A DNA stretch of 64,000 nucleotides from NCBI RefSeq assembly GCF_963860125.1, contig NZ_CAWLFA010000001.1:2232001-2296000 (forward strand). The letters run 5' to 3'. Position numbers and translations under genes: made by a program. The notes under the pieces were generated by a model, which did not search any database, was not told where the DNA came from, and saw only the letters and a list, made by a program, of their open reading frames with translations. Source of the stretch: Picosynechococcus sp. PCC 7002. Lineage in GTDB: Bacteria; Cyanobacteriota; Cyanobacteriia; Cyanobacteriales; MRBY01. Below, piece after piece: positions 7,775 to 15,807 of the stretch (positions within the stretch are counted from its first letter, which is position 1; each line of letters begins with the position of its first letter).

Positions 7775-10033
7775 ATGGGTAGAGTAGTCGGCATCGATCT
7801 AGGAACCACAAATTCCGTCGTTGCAGTGATGGAAGGCGGCAAACCCCTTGTCATTGCAAATTCCGAAGGAGCCAGAACCACCCCCTCCGTCGTTGGCTTT
7901 AACAAAGATGGCGAACTCCTCGTCGGCCAAATGGCGCGCCGTCAAGCCGTACTCAACCCCCAAAACACTTACTACGGCGTCAAACGTTTCATGGGTCGCC
8001 GCTACAGCGAACTCACCCCCGAATCCAAACAAGTCCCCTATACCATCCGCCGCACCGAAACCGATACCGTCAAAATTCGTTGTCCCCGTCTCCGTCAAGA
8101 ATTCGCCCCCGAAGAAATTTCTGCCAAAATTATTCGCCGCCTTGCCGACGAAGCCGAACGTTACCTCGGTGAACCCGTCACAGGCGCCGTGATCACCGTA
8201 CCTGCCTACTTCAACGATGCCCAACGCCAGGCAACCCGTGATGCCGGACGTATTGCCGGTCTTGAAGTCCTGCGGATTATCAACGAACCCACCGCCGCCG
8301 CCCTTGCCTATGGCTTGGAACAACAAGGCAGTTCCTCCATCCTCGTCTTTGACCTGGGGGGCGGGACATTCGATGTCTCCGTCCTAGAAGTGGGGGATGG
8401 CGTTTTTGAAGTGAAAGCCACCAGTGGCGATACCCAGCTTGGTGGGAACGATTTCGATAAAAAAATTGTTGATTGGCTCGCTGAAAAATTCCTCGAAGCG
8501 GAAAATATTGATCTGCGCAAAGACCGCCAATCCCTCCAACGACTCACGGAAGCTGCCGAAAAAGCCAAAATTGAACTGTCTGGGGTCACCGTCACTGAGA
8601 TCAATCTTCCCTTTATTACCGCCACCGAGGAGGGCCCGAAGCACCTCGAAACCCAACTCGACCGTGCCACCTTTGAGAGCCTTTGCGGAGAATTGATCAG
8701 TCGTTTGCGTCGCCCCATTAAACGTGCCCTCCAGGATGCAGGCATTAGTCCTGTGCAAATTCGAGAAGTAGTTCTTGTGGGGGGTTCTACCCGTATTCCC
8801 CTCGTGCAGGGTCTCGTACGGAGTTTCATTGACCGCGAACCCAATCAAAACGTCAACCCCGATGAAGTAGTGGCAGTGGGAGCGGCGATCCAAGCGGGGA
8901 TCCTCGGCGGAGAAGTCAAAGATATTTTGCTGCTTGATGTGACGCCTTTGTCCCTTGGGTTAGAAACCATCGGTGGGGTGACGAAAAAGCTGATTCCCCG
9001 GAATACGACGATTCCGGTGCGGCGTTCGGATATTTTTTCGACGGGAGAAAATAACCAAACCGTCGTCGAGATTCATGTGGTTCAGGGGGAACGGGAAATG
9101 GCCCAGGGAAATAAATCCCTCGGTCGCTTTAAGTTAACGGGAATTCCGCCAGCGCCCCGTGGGATTCCCCAGGTACAGGTATCCTTTGATATTGATGCCA
9201 ATGGTATTTTGCAGGTGTCGGCCCGGGATAAAACCACCGGCCGGGAACAAAGCATTACAATCCAGGGTTCCTCCACCTTGACAGATAGTGAAGTGAACCG
9301 GATGATGCGGGATGCAGAGCAATTTGCCCAAGAGGATCGAGAGCGACGGGAGAAGGTTGAAAAGCGCAACCGGGCCAAAGCTTTAACGGATCAAGCCCAA
9401 CGCAGATTGAAGGAAGTCACCCTTGATTTTGGTAGTCAGTTTGCGAGCTACTATCGTCGCCGCATTGAGAGTTTGTCCCAGGAAATTTTAGAGAGCCTCA
9501 AACAAAATGATGATCGCCGTTTGGATCGCGCCCAGGCGGATTTACAGGATGCGTTGTATGAGCTTAACCGCGAGGTACGCCTCCAGTATGACCAAGGGGA
9601 AGATGATTCTTTCTTTGACACGATTAAGAAAACCTTGATCGGTGATGATGAGGATGATTTGTACTATGATTCCCGTTCTAACTACCGACCAGGGGCTGGT
9701 TACCCACCCCAGCGGGGCTATGATGCGCCACCACCCCAACGCAACTATGACTATGCCCCCCGGCCACCCCAAAGACCGCAACCGACCCGCAATTATGACT
9801 ATGGGGCTGCCCAACCGCGCCAAAATTATGGGGGCGATCGCCCACTAGATGACCGCTATGGGAATGGTACTGCCCCCCGTCGTCCCGTGGAACCGCCCGC
9901 TTCTCGACCACCGCGACCCACCAGTCGCGATCCCTACGAACAACGGAACGTCTCCCGCAAGTATTACAGCCAAGGCCAAGGGCGCAATATCCCCTACGAA
10001 AATGATTGGGACGAGGACGATGAATGGTTCTAG
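7775..10033 (+). CDS. dnaK3: Hsp70 chaperone DnaK3, long C-terminal tail
   Basis: 752 residues. The ATPase domain (about 1-385) starts VVGIDLGTTNSVVAV and holds VTVPAYFNDAQRQAT, NEPTAAALAYG and LVFDLGGGTFDVSVLEVG. The substrate-binding domain follows the linker DILLLDVTPLSLGLET. After the helical lid comes a tail of about 120 residues rich in Pro, Arg and Tyr with repeated RNYDY units and an acidic end (ENDWDEDDEWF). The extended tail and the dnaJ gene directly behind it mark the DnaK3 type, which in cyanobacteria is membrane-associated and essential. AAGGAG precedes the ATG. Confidence 0.9.
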   Translation: MGRVVGIDLGTTNSVVAVMEGGKPLVIANSEGARTTPSVVGFNKDGELLVGQMARRQAVLNPQNTYYGVKRFMGRRYSELTPESKQVPYTIRRTETDTVKIRCPRLRQEFAPEEISAKIIRRLADEAERYLGEPVTGAVITVPAYFNDAQRQATRDAGRIAGLEVLRIINEPTAAALAYGLEQQGSSSILVFDLGGGTFDVSVLEVGDGVFEVKATSGDTQLGGNDFDKKIVDWLAEKFLEAENIDLRKDRQSLQRLTEAAEKAKIELSGVTVTEINLPFITATEEGPKHLETQLDRATFESLCGELISRLRRPIKRALQDAGISPVQIREVVLVGGSTRIPLVQGLVRSFIDREPNQNVNPDEVVAVGAAIQAGILGGEVKDILLLDVTPLSLGLETIGGVTKKLIPRNTTIPVRRSDIFSTGENNQTVVEIHVVQGEREMAQGNKSLGRFKLTGIPPAPRGIPQVQVSFDIDANGILQVSARDKTTGREQSITIQGSSTLTDSEVNRMMRDAEQFAQEDRERREKVEKRNRAKALTDQAQRRLKEVTLDFGSQFASYYRRRIESLSQEILESLKQNDDRRLDRAQADLQDALYELNREVRLQYDQGEDDSFFDTIKKTLIGDDEDDLYYDSRSNYRPGAGYPPQRGYDAPPPQRNYDYAPRPPQRPQPTRNYDYGAAQPRQNYGGDRPLDDRYGNGTAPRRPVEPPASRPPRPTSRDPYEQRNVSRKYYSQGQGRNIPYENDWDEDDEWF

Positions 10034-10131
10034 ACAGTTGTTTTACTTCGTAATTCCGGCATAATAAACATCACATCTGGGAACAGTGCGCCATTATCTA
10101 AGGAGAGAATTCCTCACTCTGTCGCCTAAAT

Positions 10132-11079
10132 ATGAACAATTTGCGTAACTATTATGAAATTTTAGGCGTTCCTCGTAATGCCTCTAGTGATGAGATTAAG
10201 CGCTCCTTTCGACGGTTAGCGCGGCGCTATCATCCGGATGTCAACCCAGGGGATAAGGTAGCAGAAGAAAAGTTTAAGGATCTCAACGAGGCCTACGAAG
10301 TGCTGTCCGATGATGGGCGGCGATCGCAGTATGACCAGTTCACCCGGGCCATGGGGGGAAAATACAGTCGCCCTGGTTTTAATCGCACCAATCGACCCCA
10401 GCGCAACGATTTTAGTCAGTTCGCCAATATTGGCAGTGTCAATCCCTTTGGGCCGAAAGACCGACAGCAGACCACCGCCCGGGTTCGGAGCAATAGCTAC
10501 GAAGATTTTCGCCCCGGCACCACAAAAACAACCAAAGTGGCTACCCCAAAATCCCCTGCCAAACGGGATGTGGAAGCACGTCTCACCCTGCCCCTGGAAA
10601 AAGCCTATCGCGGTGGGCGAGAACGGATTCGTCTCGAAGATGGGCGATCGCTTGAAGTCGATATGCCGCCCCACATGGTCGATGGCCAGCGCATTCGGTT
10701 GCGCAATCAGGGTATCAATGGCGGTAACTTATATCTCAAAATTACTGTGGCTCCCCATCCTTTCTTTGAAGTGCAGGGTGCTGATATTTACTGCCAAGTG
10801 CCCCTCAGTCCTAGCGAAGCTATTTTGGGTGGTTCCATCGAAATTCCGACCATTGACGGCCTAGTAAAAATGACTGTGCCCAAGGGGGTTAAACCAGGTC
10901 AGCGATTACGGTTGGCGAATAAAGGGTATCCCCGTAGCTCCGGCTCTCGTGGCGATCAACTGGTAGAAGTCCAGCTTGTTTTACCACCAGAAATTACCGA
11001 AGAAGAGCGGGCTTTGTACGAAAAATTACAGGAAGTCGAAAGTTTTAATCCCCGCAAAAATATTTATCAGTATTCGTAA
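10132..11079 (+). CDS. dnaJ3: DnaJ3-type J-domain cochaperone without zinc finger
   Basis: 315 residues. The J domain (about 5-70) has YYEILGVPRNAS, the HPD motif in RRYHPDVNPG and the EAYEVLSD helix. A linker rich in Arg, Asn and Gln (about 75-140) replaces the Gly/Phe region and there is no CXXCXGXG zinc finger, so it is a type II J protein. Two C-terminal beta domains follow (RLTLPLEKAYRGG; QVPLSPSEAILGG; PKGVKPGQRLRL). It lies 98 nt after dnaK3 and should stimulate its ATPase. Confidence 0.88.
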   Translation: MNNLRNYYEILGVPRNASSDEIKRSFRRLARRYHPDVNPGDKVAEEKFKDLNEAYEVLSDDGRRSQYDQFTRAMGGKYSRPGFNRTNRPQRNDFSQFANIGSVNPFGPKDRQQTTARVRSNSYEDFRPGTTKTTKVATPKSPAKRDVEARLTLPLEKAYRGGRERIRLEDGRSLEVDMPPHMVDGQRIRLRNQGINGGNLYLKITVAPHPFFEVQGADIYCQVPLSPSEAILGGSIEIPTIDGLVKMTVPKGVKPGQRLRLANKGYPRSSGSRGDQLVEVQLVLPPEITEEERALYEKLQEVESFNPRKNIYQYS

Positions 11080-11088
11080 ATTCGTAAA

Positions 11089-12000
11089 ATGCTCAATCAA
11101 GGCTGGGTCTACCGGGATCGCGTGAAACCCTCCCAAGCGGGCCTAGCGGTCTTGGATTTTTATGCAGAATTTTATCGCCATTCAACGCGACAAGAATGGG
11201 CTAAACGGCTTGAAAATCAGCAAATTTTTGTAGACGGCAAACCGGCCACTGCCACACAACGTTTAGCAAAGAATCAACGGCTAGAGTATCATCGCCCCCC
11301 TTGGGAAGAGCCAGATGTGCCGTTAAATTTCCAAATTTTGCACCAAGACCCCCATTTTTGGATCATCGATAAACCCGCGGGTTTACCGGTGCTGCCAGCG
11401 GGAAATTTTTTAGAAAATACGTTGTTAGCGCAACTCAAAAGGCAATTTCCTGACGAAACACCAGTGCCGATTCATCGCTTGGGACGGGGGACTTCTGGGT
11501 TGATGATCCTGGGGCGATCGCCTTTGGGGCGACAGTCACTAACACGCCAATTACGAGAACATCAAATCACAAAAATTTATCGGGCCGTCATTCCAGCGGG
11601 CGATTATCCTGATCAAATCACCATCACCACACCCATCGGCAAAATCTTTCATCCTAGCCTGGGGACAATCTTTGCCGCCACAGCAGATGGTTTATCTGCC
11701 CATAGTGAAATGCGAGTTCTAGAACGTCTAGCAAAAGTTTCACGGGTTGAGGTGCAAATTTTCACTGGACGCCCCCATCAAATTCGGATTCATATGGCAG
11801 CAATGGGCTTTCCCCTGGTCGGCGATCGCCTTTATCTTCCAGGGGGTTTACCGGCTATTTACGAAGATGCCAATCACAGTCCTTTGCCAGGGGATTGTGG
11901 TTATTCTCTTAATGCTTATTACCTAAAGTTTCAACATCCCCACCAGGACAAACCAATCGATTTTTTCTCGCAGCTTCAGGCGTCTTGTCTAGATTTCTGA
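11089..12000 (+). CDS. RluA-family pseudouridine synthase-like protein, catalytic Asp replaced
   Basis: 303 residues: an S4-like N-terminal segment (EWAKRLENQQIFVDGK), then the RluA core with IIDKPAGLPVLPAG, IHRLGRGTSGLMILG, KIYRAVI and TGRPHQIRIHMAAMGFPLVGD. The RluA/RsuA motif is normally HRLD--TSG, where Asp is the nucleophile needed for pseudouridine formation; here it is Gly. Either another residue serves, as may be true of a related subgroup, or the protein binds RNA without catalysis. It starts nine nt after dnaJ3 and overlaps the convergent mscS gene by 12 nt. Confidence 0.8.
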   Translation: MLNQGWVYRDRVKPSQAGLAVLDFYAEFYRHSTRQEWAKRLENQQIFVDGKPATATQRLAKNQRLEYHRPPWEEPDVPLNFQILHQDPHFWIIDKPAGLPVLPAGNFLENTLLAQLKRQFPDETPVPIHRLGRGTSGLMILGRSPLGRQSLTRQLREHQITKIYRAVIPAGDYPDQITITTPIGKIFHPSLGTIFAATADGLSAHSEMRVLERLAKVSRVEVQIFTGRPHQIRIHMAAMGFPLVGDRLYLPGGLPAIYEDANHSPLPGDCGYSLNAYYLKFQHPHQDKPIDFFSQLQASCLDF

Positions 12001-12855
12001 TTGCAATTGCACAGCCAAGGGAGTGAGCTGAATTGTTTCAAAGGGCATATCAATCCCTGCTGCGGTTAAAGCGGTAAAAACTTTTTCTCGGAGGGCAAAG
12101 CGTTCGGGAATATGGGTGCGCTCATTGCGTAACCAAACCTGAAGTTGGAGTGCCACGTTATAGTCATTGAGAGCCGTCACCACCACTTTAGCGGGCGGTG
12201 TGTCGGTAAATATGCTGCGATCATCGACCAAAGACAAGAGGATCTGTCGTACCCGCTCTAGATTTTCATGGACAGCGACGGTGACATCAATATCGAGGCG
12301 TAACTGTGGAAAATTAGTGTAAGAGATCACCGTTGAATTGATCACGACAGAATTAGGCACCGCTAACATCCGGCCATCAACGGTCACAATGCGCGTGCTC
12401 CTTAGGGTGATTGTTTCGACGCGGCCATAGAGACCATTAATTTCCACGAGGTCATCAATCACAAAGGGCCGATCCCAAAAAATGAGCAGCCCAGAAATCA
12501 AGTTAGAAAGGGCATCCCGGGCAGCAAAACCGACCGTTAATCCCACAAGTCCCAAACTGGTGACGATTGCGGCCATGTTAATCCCAACTGCGTTGAGGGC
12601 TTGGATCGCGCCAAAGGTCAAAATGGCGTAGCGAACGAGGGTTCTTAAGAAGCTGGCGGAGGTTTTATCGAGTTTTGATTTTTTGAAGGATGCATAGAGG
12701 GGCACATCAACAATCTTCCAAAGGCAGTAGAACACCGCGAAGGTAATGAGGGCAACGACGAGGTTGATTAGGCCCTGGGCAATTTGGTCACCGATAACCT
12801 CTAGGTTAAAAACGTTTTGGAGGCGATTGGCAATGCTGGTGAACAGGGTTGACAT
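11989..12855 (-). CDS. MscS-family small-conductance mechanosensitive channel
   Basis: 288 residues from the ATG at 12855. Transmembrane helices at the N-terminus lead to the pore helix and beta domain: SLGLVGLTVGFAARDALSNL, then IFWDRPFVIDDLVEINGLYGRVETI and RSTRIVTVDGRMLAVPNS, all typical of MscS. It releases solutes under hypo-osmotic shock from the inner membrane. Its 3' end overlaps the end of the convergent RluA-like gene by 12 nt. A longer in-frame start at 12948 lacks membrane-protein character. Confidence 0.88.
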   Translation of the reverse strand: MSTLFTSIANRLQNVFNLEVIGDQIAQGLINLVVALITFAVFYCLWKIVDVPLYASFKKSKLDKTSASFLRTLVRYAILTFGAIQALNAVGINMAAIVTSLGLVGLTVGFAARDALSNLISGLLIFWDRPFVIDDLVEINGLYGRVETITLRSTRIVTVDGRMLAVPNSVVINSTVISYTNFPQLRLDIDVTVAVHENLERVRQILLSLVDDRSIFTDTPPAKVVVTALNDYNVALQLQVWLRNERTHIPERFALREKVFTALTAAGIDMPFETIQLTPLAVQLQSEI

Positions 12856-12951
12856 GGTGCTGCGTGGTGGTAATGACTTTAGTGTAATGGGGCGATCGCC
12901 TCTCAAGAAACGGACAGAAAAGATTATTTGCAGCTTTAGTTTCCGCAAGCC

Positions 12952-12981
12952 TTGTCTTTTTTAGAAACGGTGCTATATAAT
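12952..12981 (+). promoter_or_regulatory. Sigma-70-type promoter of psbA (D1')
   Basis: TTGTCT at 12952-12957 and TATAAT at 12976-12981 are 18 nt apart, with a TG two bases upstream of the extended -10. Transcription would start near 12988, giving a leader of about 67 nt before the psbA ATG. Confidence 0.55.
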
Positions 12982-12992
12982 CAAAAAGTGAT

Positions 12993-13022
12993 TAAGCAAT
13001 AAATCGATTGAGCGATTGCTTA
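12993..13022 (+). promoter_or_regulatory. Inverted repeat in the psbA (D1') leader
   Basis: TAAGCAAT at 12993-13000 and its perfect complement ATTGCTTA at 13015-13022 flank a 14-nt interval containing the palindrome AATCGATT. It lies just after the predicted transcription start. It could be a protein-binding operator or an mRNA stem-loop controlling translation or stability. Confidence 0.5.
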
Positions 13023-13054
13023 GTCCCCAGTACTTTAAACTGGTACATGCAATT

Positions 13055-14137
13055 ATGACTACACTTCTACAACAGCAAGGCTCTGCCAATCTCTGGGAGC
13101 GCTTTTGCCAATGGGTTACAAGCACAGAAAATCGTTTCTATGTAGGCTGGTTTGGGGTTTTAATGATTCCCACACTGTTGACCGCAACGATTTGTTTTAT
13201 CCTGGCATTTGTTGCTGCGCCCCCGGTTGATATTGATGGGATTCGCGAACCTGTTGCTGGCTCTTTGCTGTATGGCAACAATATTATTACCGCTGCTGTG
13301 GTGCCGAGTTCTAATGCGATCGGTCTGCACTTTTATCCCATTTGGGATGCCGCAAATTTAGATGAATGGCTCTACAACGGTGGCCCCTACCAACTGATTG
13401 TGTTCCACTTCCTGCTTGGCATCTTTTCCTATATGGGGCGGGAATGGGAACTGTCCTACCGTTTAGGAATGCGTCCGTGGATTGCGGTTGCCTATTCCGC
13501 ACCGGTAGCGGCGGCGACTGCTGTGCTCTTGGTTTATTCAATTGGCCAAGGATCTTTTTCCGATGGTTTACCGTTGGGCATCTCTGGCACCTTTAACTTC
13601 ATGTTCGTGTTGCAAGCTGAACATAATGTGTTGATGCATCCTTTCCATATGCTGGGGGTTGCAGGTGTCTTTGGTGGTGCGTTGTTTTCTGCGATGCACG
13701 GTTCCCTCGTGACCTCTTCTTTGATTCGGGAGACCACAGAAACGGAGTCCCAAAATAGTGGCTATCGTTTTGGTCAAGAGGAAGAAACTTACAATATTGT
13801 GGCGGCCCATGGTTATTTTGGACGCTTGATCTTCCAATATGCTTCTTTTAATAATAGTCGCGCCCTCCACTTTTTCCTTGCTGCTTGGCCAGTGATTGGT
13901 ATCTGGTTTGCCTCTTTAGCAGTGGCTTGTTTTGCCTTTAACTTGAACGGGTTTAATTTCAACCAATCTCTGTTAGATTCCCAAGGACGGGTGATCAATA
14001 CTTGGGCGGATATTCTCAATCGGGCAAATCTGGGGATTGAGGCCATGCACGAACGCAATGTTCATAATTTCCCCCTCGATTTAGCAGCCGGAGATCAAGC
14101 GCCTGTCGCCCTCCAAGCCCCGGCAATTAATGGCTAA
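13055..14137 (+). CDS. psbA: Photosystem II D1 protein, D1' (low-oxygen type) variant
   Basis: 360 residues from ATG 13055. The family ligands are intact: TyrZ161, Asp170, Glu189, His190, His198, His215, Ser264, His272, His332, His337, Asp342 and Ala344, with the usual 16-residue C-terminal extension. Three residues differ from standard D1 in the combination known for D1' proteins: Ala80, Leu158 and Ala286, where ordinary D1 has Gly, Phe and Thr. Residue 162 is Ser where Pro is normal, and 130 is Glu. D1' genes in other cyanobacteria are induced at low oxygen. The neighbouring haem-protein gene supports this. Confidence 0.95.
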   Translation: MTTLLQQQGSANLWERFCQWVTSTENRFYVGWFGVLMIPTLLTATICFILAFVAAPPVDIDGIREPVAGSLLYGNNIITAAVVPSSNAIGLHFYPIWDAANLDEWLYNGGPYQLIVFHFLLGIFSYMGREWELSYRLGMRPWIAVAYSAPVAAATAVLLVYSIGQGSFSDGLPLGISGTFNFMFVLQAEHNVLMHPFHMLGVAGVFGGALFSAMHGSLVTSSLIRETTETESQNSGYRFGQEEETYNIVAAHGYFGRLIFQYASFNNSRALHFFLAAWPVIGIWFASLAVACFAFNLNGFNFNQSLLDSQGRVINTWADILNRANLGIEAMHERNVHNFPLDLAAGDQAPVALQAPAING

Positions 14138-14236
14138 CTGGAAGTTTGAATTTGGGATTGCAGTGGCATGATGATTGCTTTGAATAATCTTGGTTTGCTC
14201 TGAATCCTGAACGAAAAATATACTCTAAATGCTCTT

Positions 14237-14264
14237 AGCCTCTGCCATTCAAGTAGAGGCTTTT
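14237..14264 (+). terminator. Rho-independent terminator after psbA
   Basis: AGCCTCT (14237-14243) pairs with AGAGGCT (14255-14261) and is followed by TTTTCTT. It lies 100 nt past the psbA stop, before the haem-protein gene. Confidence 0.65.
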
Positions 14265-14358
14265 CTTGAATTTTAAGAAGATTTAATTATCAATTCTAAA
14301 AAGCGAATTTTTCCTGAGAAATTGACTAAACTATTGAATAAAAAATGGGAAAAATACA

Positions 14359-15006
14359 ATGAAGATTTTGCGTTTTATTCTTAAAAACAAACCATTCAAT
14401 GTGCAAATGAGCAGTGGTCGAAAGTTTTCACATTTTCTGACCGGCATTCTCATTAGTGCCTTGGTGATCGCCACCTTGGTTTGGCCCATTGTCCCTGTGC
14501 AAGCAGCCCCCAATCCCCCCGATTTTGCTCGGGCCGTGCAGGCCATCGAAGATCTCGACCAAATGCGCTCTGAGCTAGCCAAAACGATTGATCCGACGGC
14601 AGAAATTACACCGCAAACTATGCAGGAAGTTTGTAAACCAGTGGGGATGAAAGCGAGGCAACTGAGTCAAGATAACGGTTGGCAAGTCAAACAGGTGGCT
14701 AAAAAATATCGCAATCCAGACCATGCCCCGCAAAATCTCCAGGAAACCATGGCGATCGCCAAATTTACGCAACACCCCGAACTCCTGAGCTATAGTCAAA
14801 TCCAAGGCGATCGCCTCCACTACTACCGCCGCATTAATATCGAAAGCAGTTGTCTCGCCTGCCACGGCCCGAAGGACAATCGCCCCAATTTCATCAAAGC
14901 TAAATATTTAGATGATCTCGCCTACGACTTCAAAGCTGGCGACCTACGGGGACTGTATTCTGTCATTATTCCTAGCCTCGAAACGGCCCAGACTAACCCT
15001 GAGTAA
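14359..15006 (+). CDS. Tll0287-like c-type haem protein (DUF3365), probable PAS-like redox sensor
   Basis: 215 residues: a signal peptide or membrane anchor (LTGILISALVIATLVWPIV to VQA), then a DUF3365/Tll0287 domain ending in SSCLACHGPK, a CXXCH c-type haem site. The residues before it (HYYRRINIESSC) match the family pattern. The Thermosynechococcus homologue Tll0287 has a PAS-like fold with His/Cys-ligated haem, low potential, and appears with the PsbA2 (D1') form of photosystem II. This gene directly follows a D1' gene, although a terminator lies between. It probably sits on the lumenal or periplasmic side. Confidence 0.82.
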   Translation: MKILRFILKNKPFNVQMSSGRKFSHFLTGILISALVIATLVWPIVPVQAAPNPPDFARAVQAIEDLDQMRSELAKTIDPTAEITPQTMQEVCKPVGMKARQLSQDNGWQVKQVAKKYRNPDHAPQNLQETMAIAKFTQHPELLSYSQIQGDRLHYYRRINIESSCLACHGPKDNRPNFIKAKYLDDLAYDFKAGDLRGLYSVIIPSLETAQTNPE

Positions 15007-15029
15007 ACCCCTCACCCCAGATTCAGCCA

Positions 15030-15518
15030 ATGTTTTTTCTTAAAAAAGGATTGATTCTTCTCAGCCTAAGCCTGATTCTCTTGGTGAGTAGCGGCGTTTG
15101 GGCAAGACCCAGTTTCGCCAGTATCCGCCAACAGGAAGAAGCCCCTGGACAAATCCTGTATCAGTCTCGCCAATCTATCCAAGACAATCACGGTCAAACT
15201 TGGCAGGTGGTGCTGTTTAAACGGGTTAAAGATGGTCGTGCCGAAACCGTTGACCTACGCCTTGTGGCCTATCCCGGCCAGGCGACTTTTATCCATCCGG
15301 GTTCTTTGAGTTTATCTGCTCCCAATCAAGCGATCCTCACAGCACCAGATCAATTTGCCACCGAAGCCCCTGCGCCCAATGTGGGTCAATTTGATTTAAA
15401 AGAGATTTTGCCCCAGTTGCCCACCGATCAAAAAGTTCAACTTAGCTTGCCCCTCAAGGAACAGACGACCATCGAGATTCCCCCGGCAGTTCTCTTGGAG
15501 TGGCGACTTATGGCCTAG
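15030..15518 (+). CDS. DUF3122-family exported protein
   Basis: 162 residues: a strong signal peptide (GLILLSLSLILLVSSGVWA), then a domain with GQTWQVVLFKRVKDGRAETV and DLRLVAYPGQATFIHP that I recognise as the DUF3122 family of cyanobacterial lumenal/periplasmic proteins. Function is unknown. It starts 23 nt after the haem protein, so the two are probably cotranscribed and may act together in the D1' response. Confidence 0.7.
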   Translation: MFFLKKGLILLSLSLILLVSSGVWARPSFASIRQQEEAPGQILYQSRQSIQDNHGQTWQVVLFKRVKDGRAETVDLRLVAYPGQATFIHPGSLSLSAPNQAILTAPDQFATEAPAPNVGQFDLKEILPQLPTDQKVQLSLPLKEQTTIEIPPAVLLEWRLMA

Positions 15519-15807
15519 GCTGAAATTTTCTTACAGGTAAACAACTCCGGACAAAGGGGAGGTCTGGGGAGACTTCGTAGCGACGATTACTTTTTTATCT
15601 TGGTTTTGCCTTTTATATTGTCTTTATGAACTTTATGAATTCTTAGAATTCACAGCATCTTAAACATTTGATGAAGTTGTCTTGGCTTGATCGTGATAGA
15701 TTTCAGCTTGGGCGTAAAGCTCGATACCAGCGAACCTCTCCTTGCTGGACGACATATATGGTTGTCCTACGCTTGATTCAAAAAGGTGTGACGGATAAAA
15801 ACTGACT

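Noticed and set aside
8308..8893. Minus-strand frames opposite dnaK3
   Set aside because: They overlap the conserved DnaK ATPase and show no domain; they are shadows of its codon bias.
14137..15518. psbA, haem protein and DUF3122 genes as one strict operon
   Set aside because: A good terminator hairpin lies at 14237-14264 after psbA, so only the last two genes are likely cotranscribed, although readthrough is possible.
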